Shown here: one piece after another, positions 7,276 through 13,208 of the stretch
Layout of the letters: every line of letters starts with the position of its first letter
Numbering within the stretch: position 1 is the stretch's first letter
Assembly: GCA_028703175.1 (NCBI GenBank)
Contig: JAQVNJ010000138.1
Coordinates: forward strand, 1-15,947
Direction: 5' to 3'
DNA: 15,947 nt
DNA from: JAAYCB01 sp012744395
Lineage (GTDB): Bacteria > Planctomycetota > Planctomycetia > Pirellulales > Thermoguttaceae
The notes under the pieces: generated by a model
What the model was told of the DNA's origin: nothing
What the model saw: the letters and a program-made list of their open reading frames with translations, nothing else
Databases searched by the model: none
Made by a program: the position numbers and the translations under genes

Positions 7276-7392
7276 GATACCCGCCTCCCGAGCCCGAATC
7301 CAGTCGCCGCCAACGCAGAGCGTCGGCGGCGGTCGGCGGGGATTTTCCGGCCGCCTGCCGAGCGATCCGGCCGCGGGTCAATCCACCGGCCA

Positions 7393-7412
7393 GGCCGCCC
7401 TGGAGGGCGGCC
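7393..7412 (-). terminator. Strong GC hairpin just after the URO-D-like gene
   Basis: GGCCGCCCT (7393-7401) and AGGGCGGCC (7404-7412) are perfect inverted repeats; as RNA, an 8-bp stem with a TGGA or TCCA loop is likely. It lies about 15 bases past the stop codon at 7427. Nested ACCGG/CCGGT arms extend it. There is no T-run, so it could terminate, attenuate or stabilise the 3' end of the upstream message. Confidence 0.45.
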
Positions 7413-7426
7413 GGTCAACCCGGGCT

Positions 7427-8428
7427 TCACGCCGATCCCCCGCCGACGCGCCCCTTGGCAAATTCATCGAACATCACGCGAGGCATCTCCGGGCTGACGC
7501 CGATCGCCTGCCAGTCGCCGTAGTCGAAGGCGATCAGGCCGCCCTCGGGCGTCCCCCAATGCTCGAGCAGCAGCCGGGCTTCCGCGCGGACCTCCGCCTC
7601 GATTCCGCGCGGCATCGTCGTCTGGATGTCGACCGTGGCGGCGAAACAGACCTGGCCGCGGAACTGCCGGCCGAACTCCTCCAAGCCGTAGCTGCGCGAC
7701 TGCTGCATGTTGAGCACGTCGACCCCCAACTCGAGGAAGCCCGGCACGAACGGGTTGATCCGCCCGCAACTGTGCAGGATCACGTGCCAGCCGCACTGGT
7801 GAATCGCGTCGAAAATCTTCCTGTACCGAGGGGTGAAAAACTCGTCGAAGAGCCGTCTGCTGATGAACGTGCCGTCCTGCGTGCCCCAGTCGTCGGCCAC
7901 GAACAGCCCGTCGATCGAAGCCCCGAACCGCCGCCGAAGTTCGTCGCATTGCTGGATCTTGAAATCGACGATCATGTCGAGCACCCGTTCGATTCGCTCG
8001 GGCGCAAGGTAGAAGTCCTCCATCGTGGCGGCAAAACCGCGGAGCTTGTGCAGCCGCGAAAAGAGCAGGTTGTGGGCCGTCAGCACCACGTAGCGTCCGC
8101 CGGCCGCCCCGATCAGCGGCCCGAGCCGCTCGTAGTAGAACGGGTTCCGCGGGTTGGGCGGCCGATAGCCCTCCAGGCCAGACCAGTCGGCCAGCGGGTG
8201 GGCCGTGACCTGGCCGATGTTCCGCAGTTCGGTCGTGCTCCAGCCGCAGCCCCAGTCGTCCACCCCCGGCCGATCGAAGAACCAGCCCGCCTCCGCCCGG
8301 TCCATCTCCCAGATATTGTGGACGTCGTCGGGAAAGCCCGGCATCTTATGATTCCAATGCTGCCAGAACGGCAGCCGCTCCGGCCGCTCAAACTCGATCG
8401 CCCGGCGCACAATCTCGCGCGATTCCAT
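7427..8428 (-). CDS. Uroporphyrinogen decarboxylase-fold (MtaA/CmuA-like) protein
   Basis: URO-D superfamily protein, 333 residues. It opens with SREIVRRAIEFERPERLPFW (3-22), typical of the non-haem branch of this family. VILHSCGRINPF (216-227) holds the H-x-C-G motif (H219, C221) that binds zinc in corrinoid-dependent methyltransferases such as MtaA and CmuA. The third ligand, a Cys near the C-terminus in MtaA, is not visible: the matching stretch reads GGLIAFDYGDWQAIGV (297-312). DGLFVADDWGTQDG (173-186) is also a family hallmark. True HemE is unlikely given the HxCG motif and context. ATG 8428 has GGAGG four bases before the TGTG spacer. It follows a Gfo/Idh gene by 41 bases, which suggests cotranscription. 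Function by context: methyl transfer from a methylated or otherwise modified substrate, unproven. Confidence 0.85.
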   Translation of the reverse strand: MESREIVRRAIEFERPERLPFWQHWNHKMPGFPDDVHNIWEMDRAEAGWFFDRPGVDDWGCGWSTTELRNIGQVTAHPLADWSGLEGYRPPNPRNPFYYERLGPLIGAAGGRYVVLTAHNLLFSRLHKLRGFAATMEDFYLAPERIERVLDMIVDFKIQQCDELRRRFGASIDGLFVADDWGTQDGTFISRRLFDEFFTPRYRKIFDAIHQCGWHVILHSCGRINPFVPGFLELGVDVLNMQQSRSYGLEEFGRQFRGQVCFAATVDIQTTMPRGIEAEVRAEARLLLEHWGTPEGGLIAFDYGDWQAIGVSPEMPRVMFDEFAKGRVGGGSA

Positions 8429-8443
8429 CACACCTCCCTCTTC

Positions 8444-8478
8444 ACCAACCACGAACCACGAACCACCAATCACCCACC
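8444..8478. repeat. Short degenerate heptamer repeat between Gfo/Idh and URO-D genes
   Basis: The minus strand carries TGGTTCG, TGGTTCG and TGGTTGG in tandem, flanked by GGTGATTGG and GGTGAAG. The block runs from the stop codon of the oxidoreductase (TGA at 8472-8470) to the ribosome site of the next gene and fills nearly all of the 41-base gap. It is a low-complexity spacer; no function is visible. Confidence 0.5.
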
Positions 8479-9504
8479 GTACGCCCCGCCGACGGCCACC
8501 GGCGCGCCGCCCGACTCGATCGAACGGTCGATCGCCAGGCACAACTCGTGGGTGCGGTAGGCGTCGGCCACGCTGCAATGCGACTGGCGGCCGGTGCGGA
8601 TGCAGTCGACGAAGTGGTTGATCTCGGCGTCGAACGGGTGGTGATGGACGTCGCCCGAGTCGGGCAGAATCGTCGGACAGGTTGCCCAGCCGGTCTGTCC
8701 CGGGAAGAGCTTCTTCGACCAGACGCGGTTGTCGCGAATCGTCCCCTCGGTGCCGGCCAGGTCCATGTTGAACTGGTAGGGCATCTGGCAGTCGAAGAGG
8801 ACCGACGTCTTGCCAAGCGCGCCGTTGCGGAACTTCATCACGGCGACCACGTTGGCGTCGTACTCGAACAGCCCCTTCTGGTTGTTCGCGAAGGCCGAGA
8901 CTTCGGCCACCTCGTCGCCGGCCAGCCAGCGGAGGGCGTCGACCGCGTGGCATCCGGCCAGCAGCATCGCGCTGCCAGCGGTCTTCTTCCGGCTGTGGAG
9001 ATTCCACGCATGATGGGCCGGCCCCATCCCGTGCCAGTAGTCCATCTCGATATAGAACAGCTCGCCGATCGCCCCGCCGGCGAGCAGCGACTTGATCGTC
9101 TCCACGGCCGGGTTCCAGCGGAGCACGAAACCGACCAGGCTCTTCACGCCGGCCTCGGCCACGGCGTCGCGCAGCTGACGGTTCTCTTCCGCCGTCAGCG
9201 CCATCGGCTTCTCCACGAGGACGTGCTTGCCGGCCCGGGCGGCGGCGATCCCCTGCTCGGCGTGCAGGTGGCTCGGGCTGCACACGTCGACCACGTCGAC
9301 CCGCGCGTCGCCAAGCACTTCGCGATAGTCGTCGCGCACGGCGCAGGCGATCTGGCAACGATCGGCCAGCGCTCGGGCCCGCCGGGCATCCCGATCGCTG
9401 ATCGAGACGATCTCGGCATGGGGATTCCTCCGCCAGGCGGCCGCATGCGCGCCGGCCACCCAGCCGGCCCCGTGGATCGCCACTTTGAGCTTGCCGTTTC
9501 CCAT
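8470..9504 (-). CDS. Gfo/Idh/MocA family oxidoreductase, cytoplasmic
   Basis: 344-residue NAD(P)-dependent oxidoreductase of the Gfo/Idh/MocA superfamily, normal full length. KVAIHGAGWVAGAHAAAW (7-24) is the Rossmann nucleotide-binding start, DVCSPSHLHAEQ (73-84) the next strand, and HVLVEKPMA (94-102) holds K99 of the EKP motif. GSAMLLAGCHAVDALRWLAG (177-196) includes His186 at the catalytic His position, followed by the C-terminal beta-sheet domain that sets the substrate. No signal peptide, unlike the Tat-exported relative at the window start, so it works in the cytoplasm. ATG 9504 has GAGGGG upstream. It sits 62 bases after the Rieske gene and 41 before the URO-D-like gene on the same strand, which suggests one operon. 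The substrate is unknown; a sugar, sugar acid or cyclitol is expected from the family. Confidence 0.95.
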   Translation of the reverse strand: MGNGKLKVAIHGAGWVAGAHAAAWRRNPHAEIVSISDRDARRARALADRCQIACAVRDDYREVLGDARVDVVDVCSPSHLHAEQGIAAARAGKHVLVEKPMALTAEENRQLRDAVAEAGVKSLVGFVLRWNPAVETIKSLLAGGAIGELFYIEMDYWHGMGPAHHAWNLHSRKKTAGSAMLLAGCHAVDALRWLAGDEVAEVSAFANNQKGLFEYDANVVAVMKFRNGALGKTSVLFDCQMPYQFNMDLAGTEGTIRDNRVWSKKLFPGQTGWATCPTILPDSGDVHHHPFDAEINHFVDCIRTGRQSHCSVADAYRTHELCLAIDRSIESGGAPVAVGGAYGG

Positions 9505-9566
9505 CTGCTTTCCCCTCGGGCCCTGTCAGGACGAACGGAGGAACCGCTCGGCGATACCTCGCCTCC

Positions 9567-9884
9567 TCAAGCCTCCTCCGCGATCCGTACGAGCACGTCG
9601 TCTCCCTCGACGCGGACCTCGAACGTGCCGGCGGCAAGGCTGGGCACGTCGAGGCAAACGCCGTCGGCGAGCCGGAAGGCCCAGAGGTGCCGGGCGCAGA
9701 GGACCGCATCCCCGTGGACCTCGCCGATGCTCAACGATTCACCCATGTGGGGGCAATAATCGTCGAGTGCGTAGAACCGGCCTTTGACGTGAAACAGGGC
9801 GATTTCGCGCCCCGCGACTGTAAACGCCTTGGCCCGGCCTTCCGGCACGTCGCGGACCTTCGCGATCGGGATGAACTCCGGCAT
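9567..9884 (-). CDS. Small Rieske-type [2Fe-2S] protein
   Basis: A 105-residue single-domain Rieske protein. Cluster ligands are C44 and H46 in YCPHMG and C63 and H66 in LCARHLW, the C-x-H ... C-x-x-H pattern with 16 residues between the pairs. The length matches stand-alone Rieske ferredoxins (NirD- or dioxygenase-ferredoxin-like) that carry electrons to a partner enzyme. ATG 9884 has GGGGAG seven bases upstream. It is first in the minus-strand run, ahead of the Gfo/Idh and URO-D-like genes, and no oxygenase, reductase or nitrite reductase large subunit is nearby. The partner is therefore unknown and may be encoded elsewhere. Confidence 0.93.
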   Translation of the reverse strand: MPEFIPIAKVRDVPEGRAKAFTVAGREIALFHVKGRFYALDDYCPHMGESLSIGEVHGDAVLCARHLWAFRLADGVCLDVPSLAAGTFEVRVEGDDVLVRIAEEA

Positions 9885-9961
9885 TCGCACGCTCCCCTTT
9901 TGACGCGTCGCGCGAGCAGTCCGCCTCGCGCCCCGCGCTTCTGCCGTGCACAATCGCATCC

Positions 9962-9990
9962 ATTCTAACGGGGCCATCCTCGGGCGGCCA
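9962..9990 (-). promoter_or_regulatory. Possible promoter of the Rieske-led run
   Basis: On the minus strand TGGCCG (9990-9985), 17 bases, TAGAAT (9967-9962), 78 bases before the ATG at 9884. The -10 is good (five of six), the -35 poor. The same layout precedes the TIM-barrel gene at 1526-1554. Confidence 0.3.
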
Positions 9991-10030
9991 GGATCGCCCC
10001 GCGGTTTCGCTTCTCCCCAGGACCCGGGGG

Positions 10031-10059
10031 TTGCACCAGGCGCGCCAAGCGCGAACAAT
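10031..10059 (+). promoter_or_regulatory. Possible promoter for the HpcH remnant and sulfatase run
   Basis: TTGCAC (10031-10036), 17 bases, AACAAT (10054-10059), 37 bases before the ATG of the HpcH-like remnant and 152 before the sulfatase ATG. Matches are three of six and four of six, so this is a weak call supported by spacing and by the lack of a better site in the divergent region. Confidence 0.3.
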
Positions 10060-10095
10060 GAGCGCCGGGCTGCCGCGAGAAAGGAACGGCTGGCG

Positions 10096-10212
10096 ATGAA
10101 ATCGAACCCGGTGAAGGCCAGGCTGCGTGACGGAAAACCCTCCTTCCTCGTTCCCAAGCGGGAGCTTGGGAACGGCGCAGCCTGTGACCGATCGACACGG
10201 AGAACCTCCTGA
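10096..10212 (+). pseudogene. HpcH/HpaI aldolase 5' remnant, now a 38-codon ORF overlapping the sulfatase start
   Basis: The ATG at 10096, with AGAAAGGA upstream, starts MKSNPVKARLRDGKPS, which looks like the first 16 residues of HpcH/HpaI-family aldolases (MKxNPVKxxLxxGxP pattern, from memory). After codon 16 the sequence is a REP-like palindrome (10149-10174), translated as LVPKRELGNG, and then non-homologous codons to TGA 10210-10212. That TGA overlaps the sulfatase ATG as TGATG, so the remnant may act as a translated leader coupled to the sulfatase. The aldolase resemblance rests on one short stretch and needs a search. Confidence 0.45.
10149..10174. repeat. REP-like palindrome with 11-bp stem
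   Basis: CGTTCCCAAGC (10149-10159), loop GGGA, GCTTGGGAACG (10164-10174), a perfect 11-bp stem with a four-base loop. Palindromes of this type (GTTCCCAAGC...GCTTGGGAAC) are, as I recall, dispersed in planctomycete genomes. It interrupts the HpcH-like remnant 38 bases before the sulfatase ATG and would form a stable hairpin in the sulfatase leader. Confidence 0.75.
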
Positions 10213-11639
10213 TGCGATTTTTTCCGGCAATTCTGCTGATTCTGGCCGCGCCCGGCGGCCTTGCGGCCGCCAAGCCGAACATCGTGCTGATCGTCTCCGA
10301 CGACCAGGGCTACAACGATCTGGGCGTTCTGGGCGACCACATCATTACGCCCAACCTCGATCGGCTGGCGAACGAAGGCGTGCGGCTGACGAACTTCTAT
10401 GTCGCCTGGCCGGCCTGCACGCCAAGCCGCGGGGCCTTTCTGACGGGCCGCTATCCGCAGCGCAACGGCATCTATGACATGATTCGCAACGAAGCGCCCG
10501 ACTATGGCCGCCAATACACGCCGGAGGAATATGCCGTTACCTGGGAACGGATCGGCGGCATGGACACCCGGGAGGTCCTTCTGCCCAAAGTGCTCAAACA
10601 GGCGGGCTACTATTCGGGCATCTTCGGAAAATGGGACCTGGGCATGCAGCGGCGGTTTCTGCCCCTGGCCCGAGGTTGGGACGAGTTCTACGGCTTCGTC
10701 AACACCGGCATCGACTACTACACCCACGAGCGTTACGGCGTGCCGTCGATGTATCGGAACAATGAGCCGACGACCGAGGACAAGGGCGTCTACTCGACCG
10801 ACCTGTTCCGCCGCGAGGCGGTTCGATTCATCAAGGAAAACAAGCACCGGCCCTTCTTCCTCTACCTGCCCTTCAACGCGCCCCACGGCGCGTCGAACCT
10901 CGATCCGGTCATCCGCTCCGGCGCGCAGGCGCCGGAGAAGTGGCGGAAGATGTACCCGGGGATGTACGCCGGGGAGGGCGTCGTCGACGGCACGCGCTAC
11001 AATCGACCGGCCAAGGTGGCCAACAGGGCGCTGCGGATGACGAACTACCTCGGGGCGGTCACCGCGATGGACGCCGCCGTCGGCGAGGTCCTCGATTTGC
11101 TCGACCTGTACGAGCTGGCCGGCAATACGATCGTGATCTTCTTCTCCGACAACGGCGGCTCCGGAGGCGCCGACAACGCGCCGCTGCGGGGAGGGAAAAG
11201 TTCGGTGTTTGAGGGCGGCGTGCGGGTGTGCAGCCTCGTTCGCTATCCGGGCAGAATCGCGCCGGGCACGGTCAACGGCGAATTCCTCACGTCGCTCGAG
11301 CTGTTCCCGACGCTTGCCAGGCTGGCCGGGGCGGAGCCGCCGCCGGGCGTCGCGCTCGACGGTTTTGACATGATGCCCGTGTTGGCCGAAGGCAGACCCT
11401 CGCCGCGGCGGGAGATGTTCTGGAAGCGGCGGGCCCTGGAAGCCGCCCGGGTGGACAACTGGAAGTGGATTCGGACCGGATCGGAAACCCTCCTGTTCGA
11501 CCTGGCCGAGAATGTTGCCGAGCGCGAGAATCTTGCCGAAAAGATGCCCGAGAAGGCCGGCCAGATGCAGCGGCGTTTCGAAGACTGGCTGCGGGCGATG
11601 GACGAGGCGGAGCCGCGGGGCCCATTCCGGGATTTCTAG
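10212..11639 (+). CDS. Exported sulfatase (S1 family), with Asp in place of the GKWH histidine
   Basis: Type I sulfatase of 475 residues that hydrolyses sulfate esters. The signal peptide is MRFFPAILLILAAPGGLAAA (1-20). Metal-binding VSDDQGYNDLG (28-38) is followed by CTPSRGAFLTG (69-79), the C-x-P-x-R sulfatase signature whose C69 is converted to formylglycine. H225 in FNAPHGAS, D313 and N314 in FFSDNGG, and K329 in RGGKSSVFEGG are further expected active-site residues. The usual GKWHLG reads GKWDLG here (K140, D142). GGAG nine bases before ATG 10212 supports the start; the A of the ATG is the last base of the preceding remnant's stop. Substrate cannot be read from the sequence. No sulfatase-maturing enzyme (FGE or anSME) is in the window, so one must be encoded elsewhere if it is active. 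Confidence 0.95.
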   Translation: MRFFPAILLILAAPGGLAAAKPNIVLIVSDDQGYNDLGVLGDHIITPNLDRLANEGVRLTNFYVAWPACTPSRGAFLTGRYPQRNGIYDMIRNEAPDYGRQYTPEEYAVTWERIGGMDTREVLLPKVLKQAGYYSGIFGKWDLGMQRRFLPLARGWDEFYGFVNTGIDYYTHERYGVPSMYRNNEPTTEDKGVYSTDLFRREAVRFIKENKHRPFFLYLPFNAPHGASNLDPVIRSGAQAPEKWRKMYPGMYAGEGVVDGTRYNRPAKVANRALRMTNYLGAVTAMDAAVGEVLDLLDLYELAGNTIVIFFSDNGGSGGADNAPLRGGKSSVFEGGVRVCSLVRYPGRIAPGTVNGEFLTSLELFPTLARLAGAEPPPGVALDGFDMMPVLAEGRPSPRREMFWKRRALEAARVDNWKWIRTGSETLLFDLAENVAERENLAEKMPEKAGQMQRRFEDWLRAMDEAEPRGPFRDF

Positions 11640-11740
11640 GGAGCCGCAGGGAAGAAAGGGGCGTTCTTTCCTTGCGTCCCGCCTCGGGTGCTGTATGTTG
11701 GAGCGATAACCTGCCGGAAACTGATTGTGGAGAATCTGCC

Positions 11741-13153
11741 ATGTTTGTGCACCTGGCCCTGGCTTCGATCGCGTTGACCGGCGCCGTGCCGGCCGGCGGC
11801 GAACAGCCGAACATTGTGCTGGTGATGGCCGACGACCAAGGATGGGGCGACATGGCCTACAACGGTCATCAGCGTTTGCTGACGCCGAACTTCGACCGGA
11901 TGGCCGCCGAGGCCCTGCGGTTCGATCGGTTCTATGCCGCGGCCCCGGTCTGCTCGCCCACCCGCGGGAGCGTGATGACCGGGCGCCACCCCAACCGGTT
12001 CGGCTGCTTCCAATGGGGGCACCCGATCCGGCCGCAGGAGATCACGATCGCCGAAGCCCTCAGGACGGCCGGCTACACGACCGGCCACTTCGGCAAGTGG
12101 CACTTGGGGAGCGTCCGCAAGGCGAGCCCCGTCAATCCGGGCGCGAGCGGCTTCGATCGCTGGTTTTCGGCGGAGAACTTCTTCGACAACGACCCGATCC
12201 TCAGCCGCGAGGGCAGGGCCGTCCAGACCCAGGGTGAAAGCTCGATGGTCACGGTCGACGCAGCGATCGAGTTCATCCGCCAATGCACATCGCAACGGGC
12301 CCCGTTCCTGGCGGTTGTCTGGTTCGGCTCGCCCCACGCGCCGCACCGGGCTTTGGAAGCGGACCGCAAGCCATATGAAGACCTGCCGCCGGCCCAGCAG
12401 AACTTTCTCGGCGAGATCAGCGCGATGGACCGCGCGTTCGGGAAGCTGCGGGCGGAAATCAAGACGCTCGGCATCCGCGAGAACACGATCCTCTGGTATT
12501 GCAGCGACAACGGCGCGCTGCCCAAGGTCGGTTCGACCGGCGGTTTTCGCGGCAACAAGGGCCAGGTCTACGAGGGCGGCCTGCTCGTGCCGGCGATCCT
12601 CGAATGGCCAAAGCGGATCAAGCGGCCGCGGGCCACCAGCGCTCGCTGCAACACGACGGACATCTACCCCACGCTGCTCGAAGTCGCCGGCGTCGAGATG
12701 AAGGGCCAGCCGCCGCTCGACGGCATCAGCCTCGTTCCGCTCCTCCAGGGCGAGGTCGATTCGCGCGGCCGGGCGATGGGCTTCTGGGACCATCCGACGC
12801 CCGGCATCGGCACGCCCAGCGACAAGTGGATGGCCGAAGTGCTCGCCGCGCAGAAGGAGGGCAAGGAGCCCGACGACCCCGCCAAGCTGCGATTGGACGC
12901 CGGCGAGATCAAGGTGCGGTATGCCGAGACGGATACACCGGGCGATGCGGCGTGGATCGACGGCGACTGGAAATTGCACCGCACTGCCGACAAGAAAGGC
13001 AAGGTCCGGTTCGAACTCTACAATCTGGCGGCGGACCGCCGGGAAGCCCGGGACCTGGCCGCACGCGAGCCCGATCGGGTAGCAAGCATGAAGACCGCGC
13101 TCGAGGCCTGGCAGCGCTGCGTGGTTCGCAGCTTGAATGGGGCCGACTACTGA
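11741..13153 (+). CDS. Exported sulfatase (S1 family), canonical active site
   Basis: 470-residue type I sulfatase. Signal peptide 1-20 (MFVHLALASIALTGAVPAGG). VMADDQGWGDM (28-38) carries the metal-binding Asp pair, CSPTRGSVMTG (71-81) the formylglycine Cys71, and HFGKWHLG (116-123) the usual K119/H121. SPHAPH and the later SDN and RGNKGQVYEGG stretches complete the site. ATG 11741 has GGAG eight bases upstream; the frame opens earlier at 11465, but that part overlaps the first sulfatase. It lies 101 bases after that gene and 55 before the GGT-like gene, same strand. The two sulfatases differ in both signature and GKW motifs, so they are not a recent duplication and probably attack different sulfate positions (inference). 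Confidence 0.95.
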   Translation: MFVHLALASIALTGAVPAGGEQPNIVLVMADDQGWGDMAYNGHQRLLTPNFDRMAAEALRFDRFYAAAPVCSPTRGSVMTGRHPNRFGCFQWGHPIRPQEITIAEALRTAGYTTGHFGKWHLGSVRKASPVNPGASGFDRWFSAENFFDNDPILSREGRAVQTQGESSMVTVDAAIEFIRQCTSQRAPFLAVVWFGSPHAPHRALEADRKPYEDLPPAQQNFLGEISAMDRAFGKLRAEIKTLGIRENTILWYCSDNGALPKVGSTGGFRGNKGQVYEGGLLVPAILEWPKRIKRPRATSARCNTTDIYPTLLEVAGVEMKGQPPLDGISLVPLLQGEVDSRGRAMGFWDHPTPGIGTPSDKWMAEVLAAQKEGKEPDDPAKLRLDAGEIKVRYAETDTPGDAAWIDGDWKLHRTADKKGKVRFELYNLAADRREARDLAAREPDRVASMKTALEAWQRCVVRSLNGADY

Positions 13154-13157
13154 GTCC

Positions 13158-13173
13158 AAGGGACAGTCCCCTT
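13158..13173. repeat. GGGACAGTCCC palindromic repeat
   Basis: AAGGGACAGTCCCCTT lies 5 bases after the second sulfatase stop and is nearly palindromic (GGGAC-A-GTCCC). A related GGGGACAGTCTCC occurs at 5347-5359 beside the beta-helix scrap. The motif looks like a dispersed small repeat; it does not resemble a classical terminator. Confidence 0.4.
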
Positions 13174-13208
13174 CGCGGGACGAATCACGGTTTACCGGAG
13201 GTAGCGCC

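Noticed and set aside
5780..8560. 926-codon open frame on the plus strand
   Set aside because: It spans antisense of the amylase, the small ORF and the URO-D-like gene, across their intergenic gaps. A true gene would not do so, and no motif is present.
8429..9709. Upstream extension of the URO-D-like frame to 760 codons
   Set aside because: The part above 8428 is an out-of-frame reading of the Gfo/Idh gene; ATG 8428 has a near-perfect ribosome site and begins the family homology.
9885..10886. N-terminal extension of the Rieske frame
   Set aside because: It crosses the divergent promoter region and the antisense of the sulfatase start; ATG 9884 has GGGGAG and gives the normal Rieske length.
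11640..11740. Promoter (TTGCGT, 16 bases, TATGTT) between the two sulfatases
   Set aside because: Weak matches and the same-strand spacing of about 100 bases make read-through from the first sulfatase equally likely.
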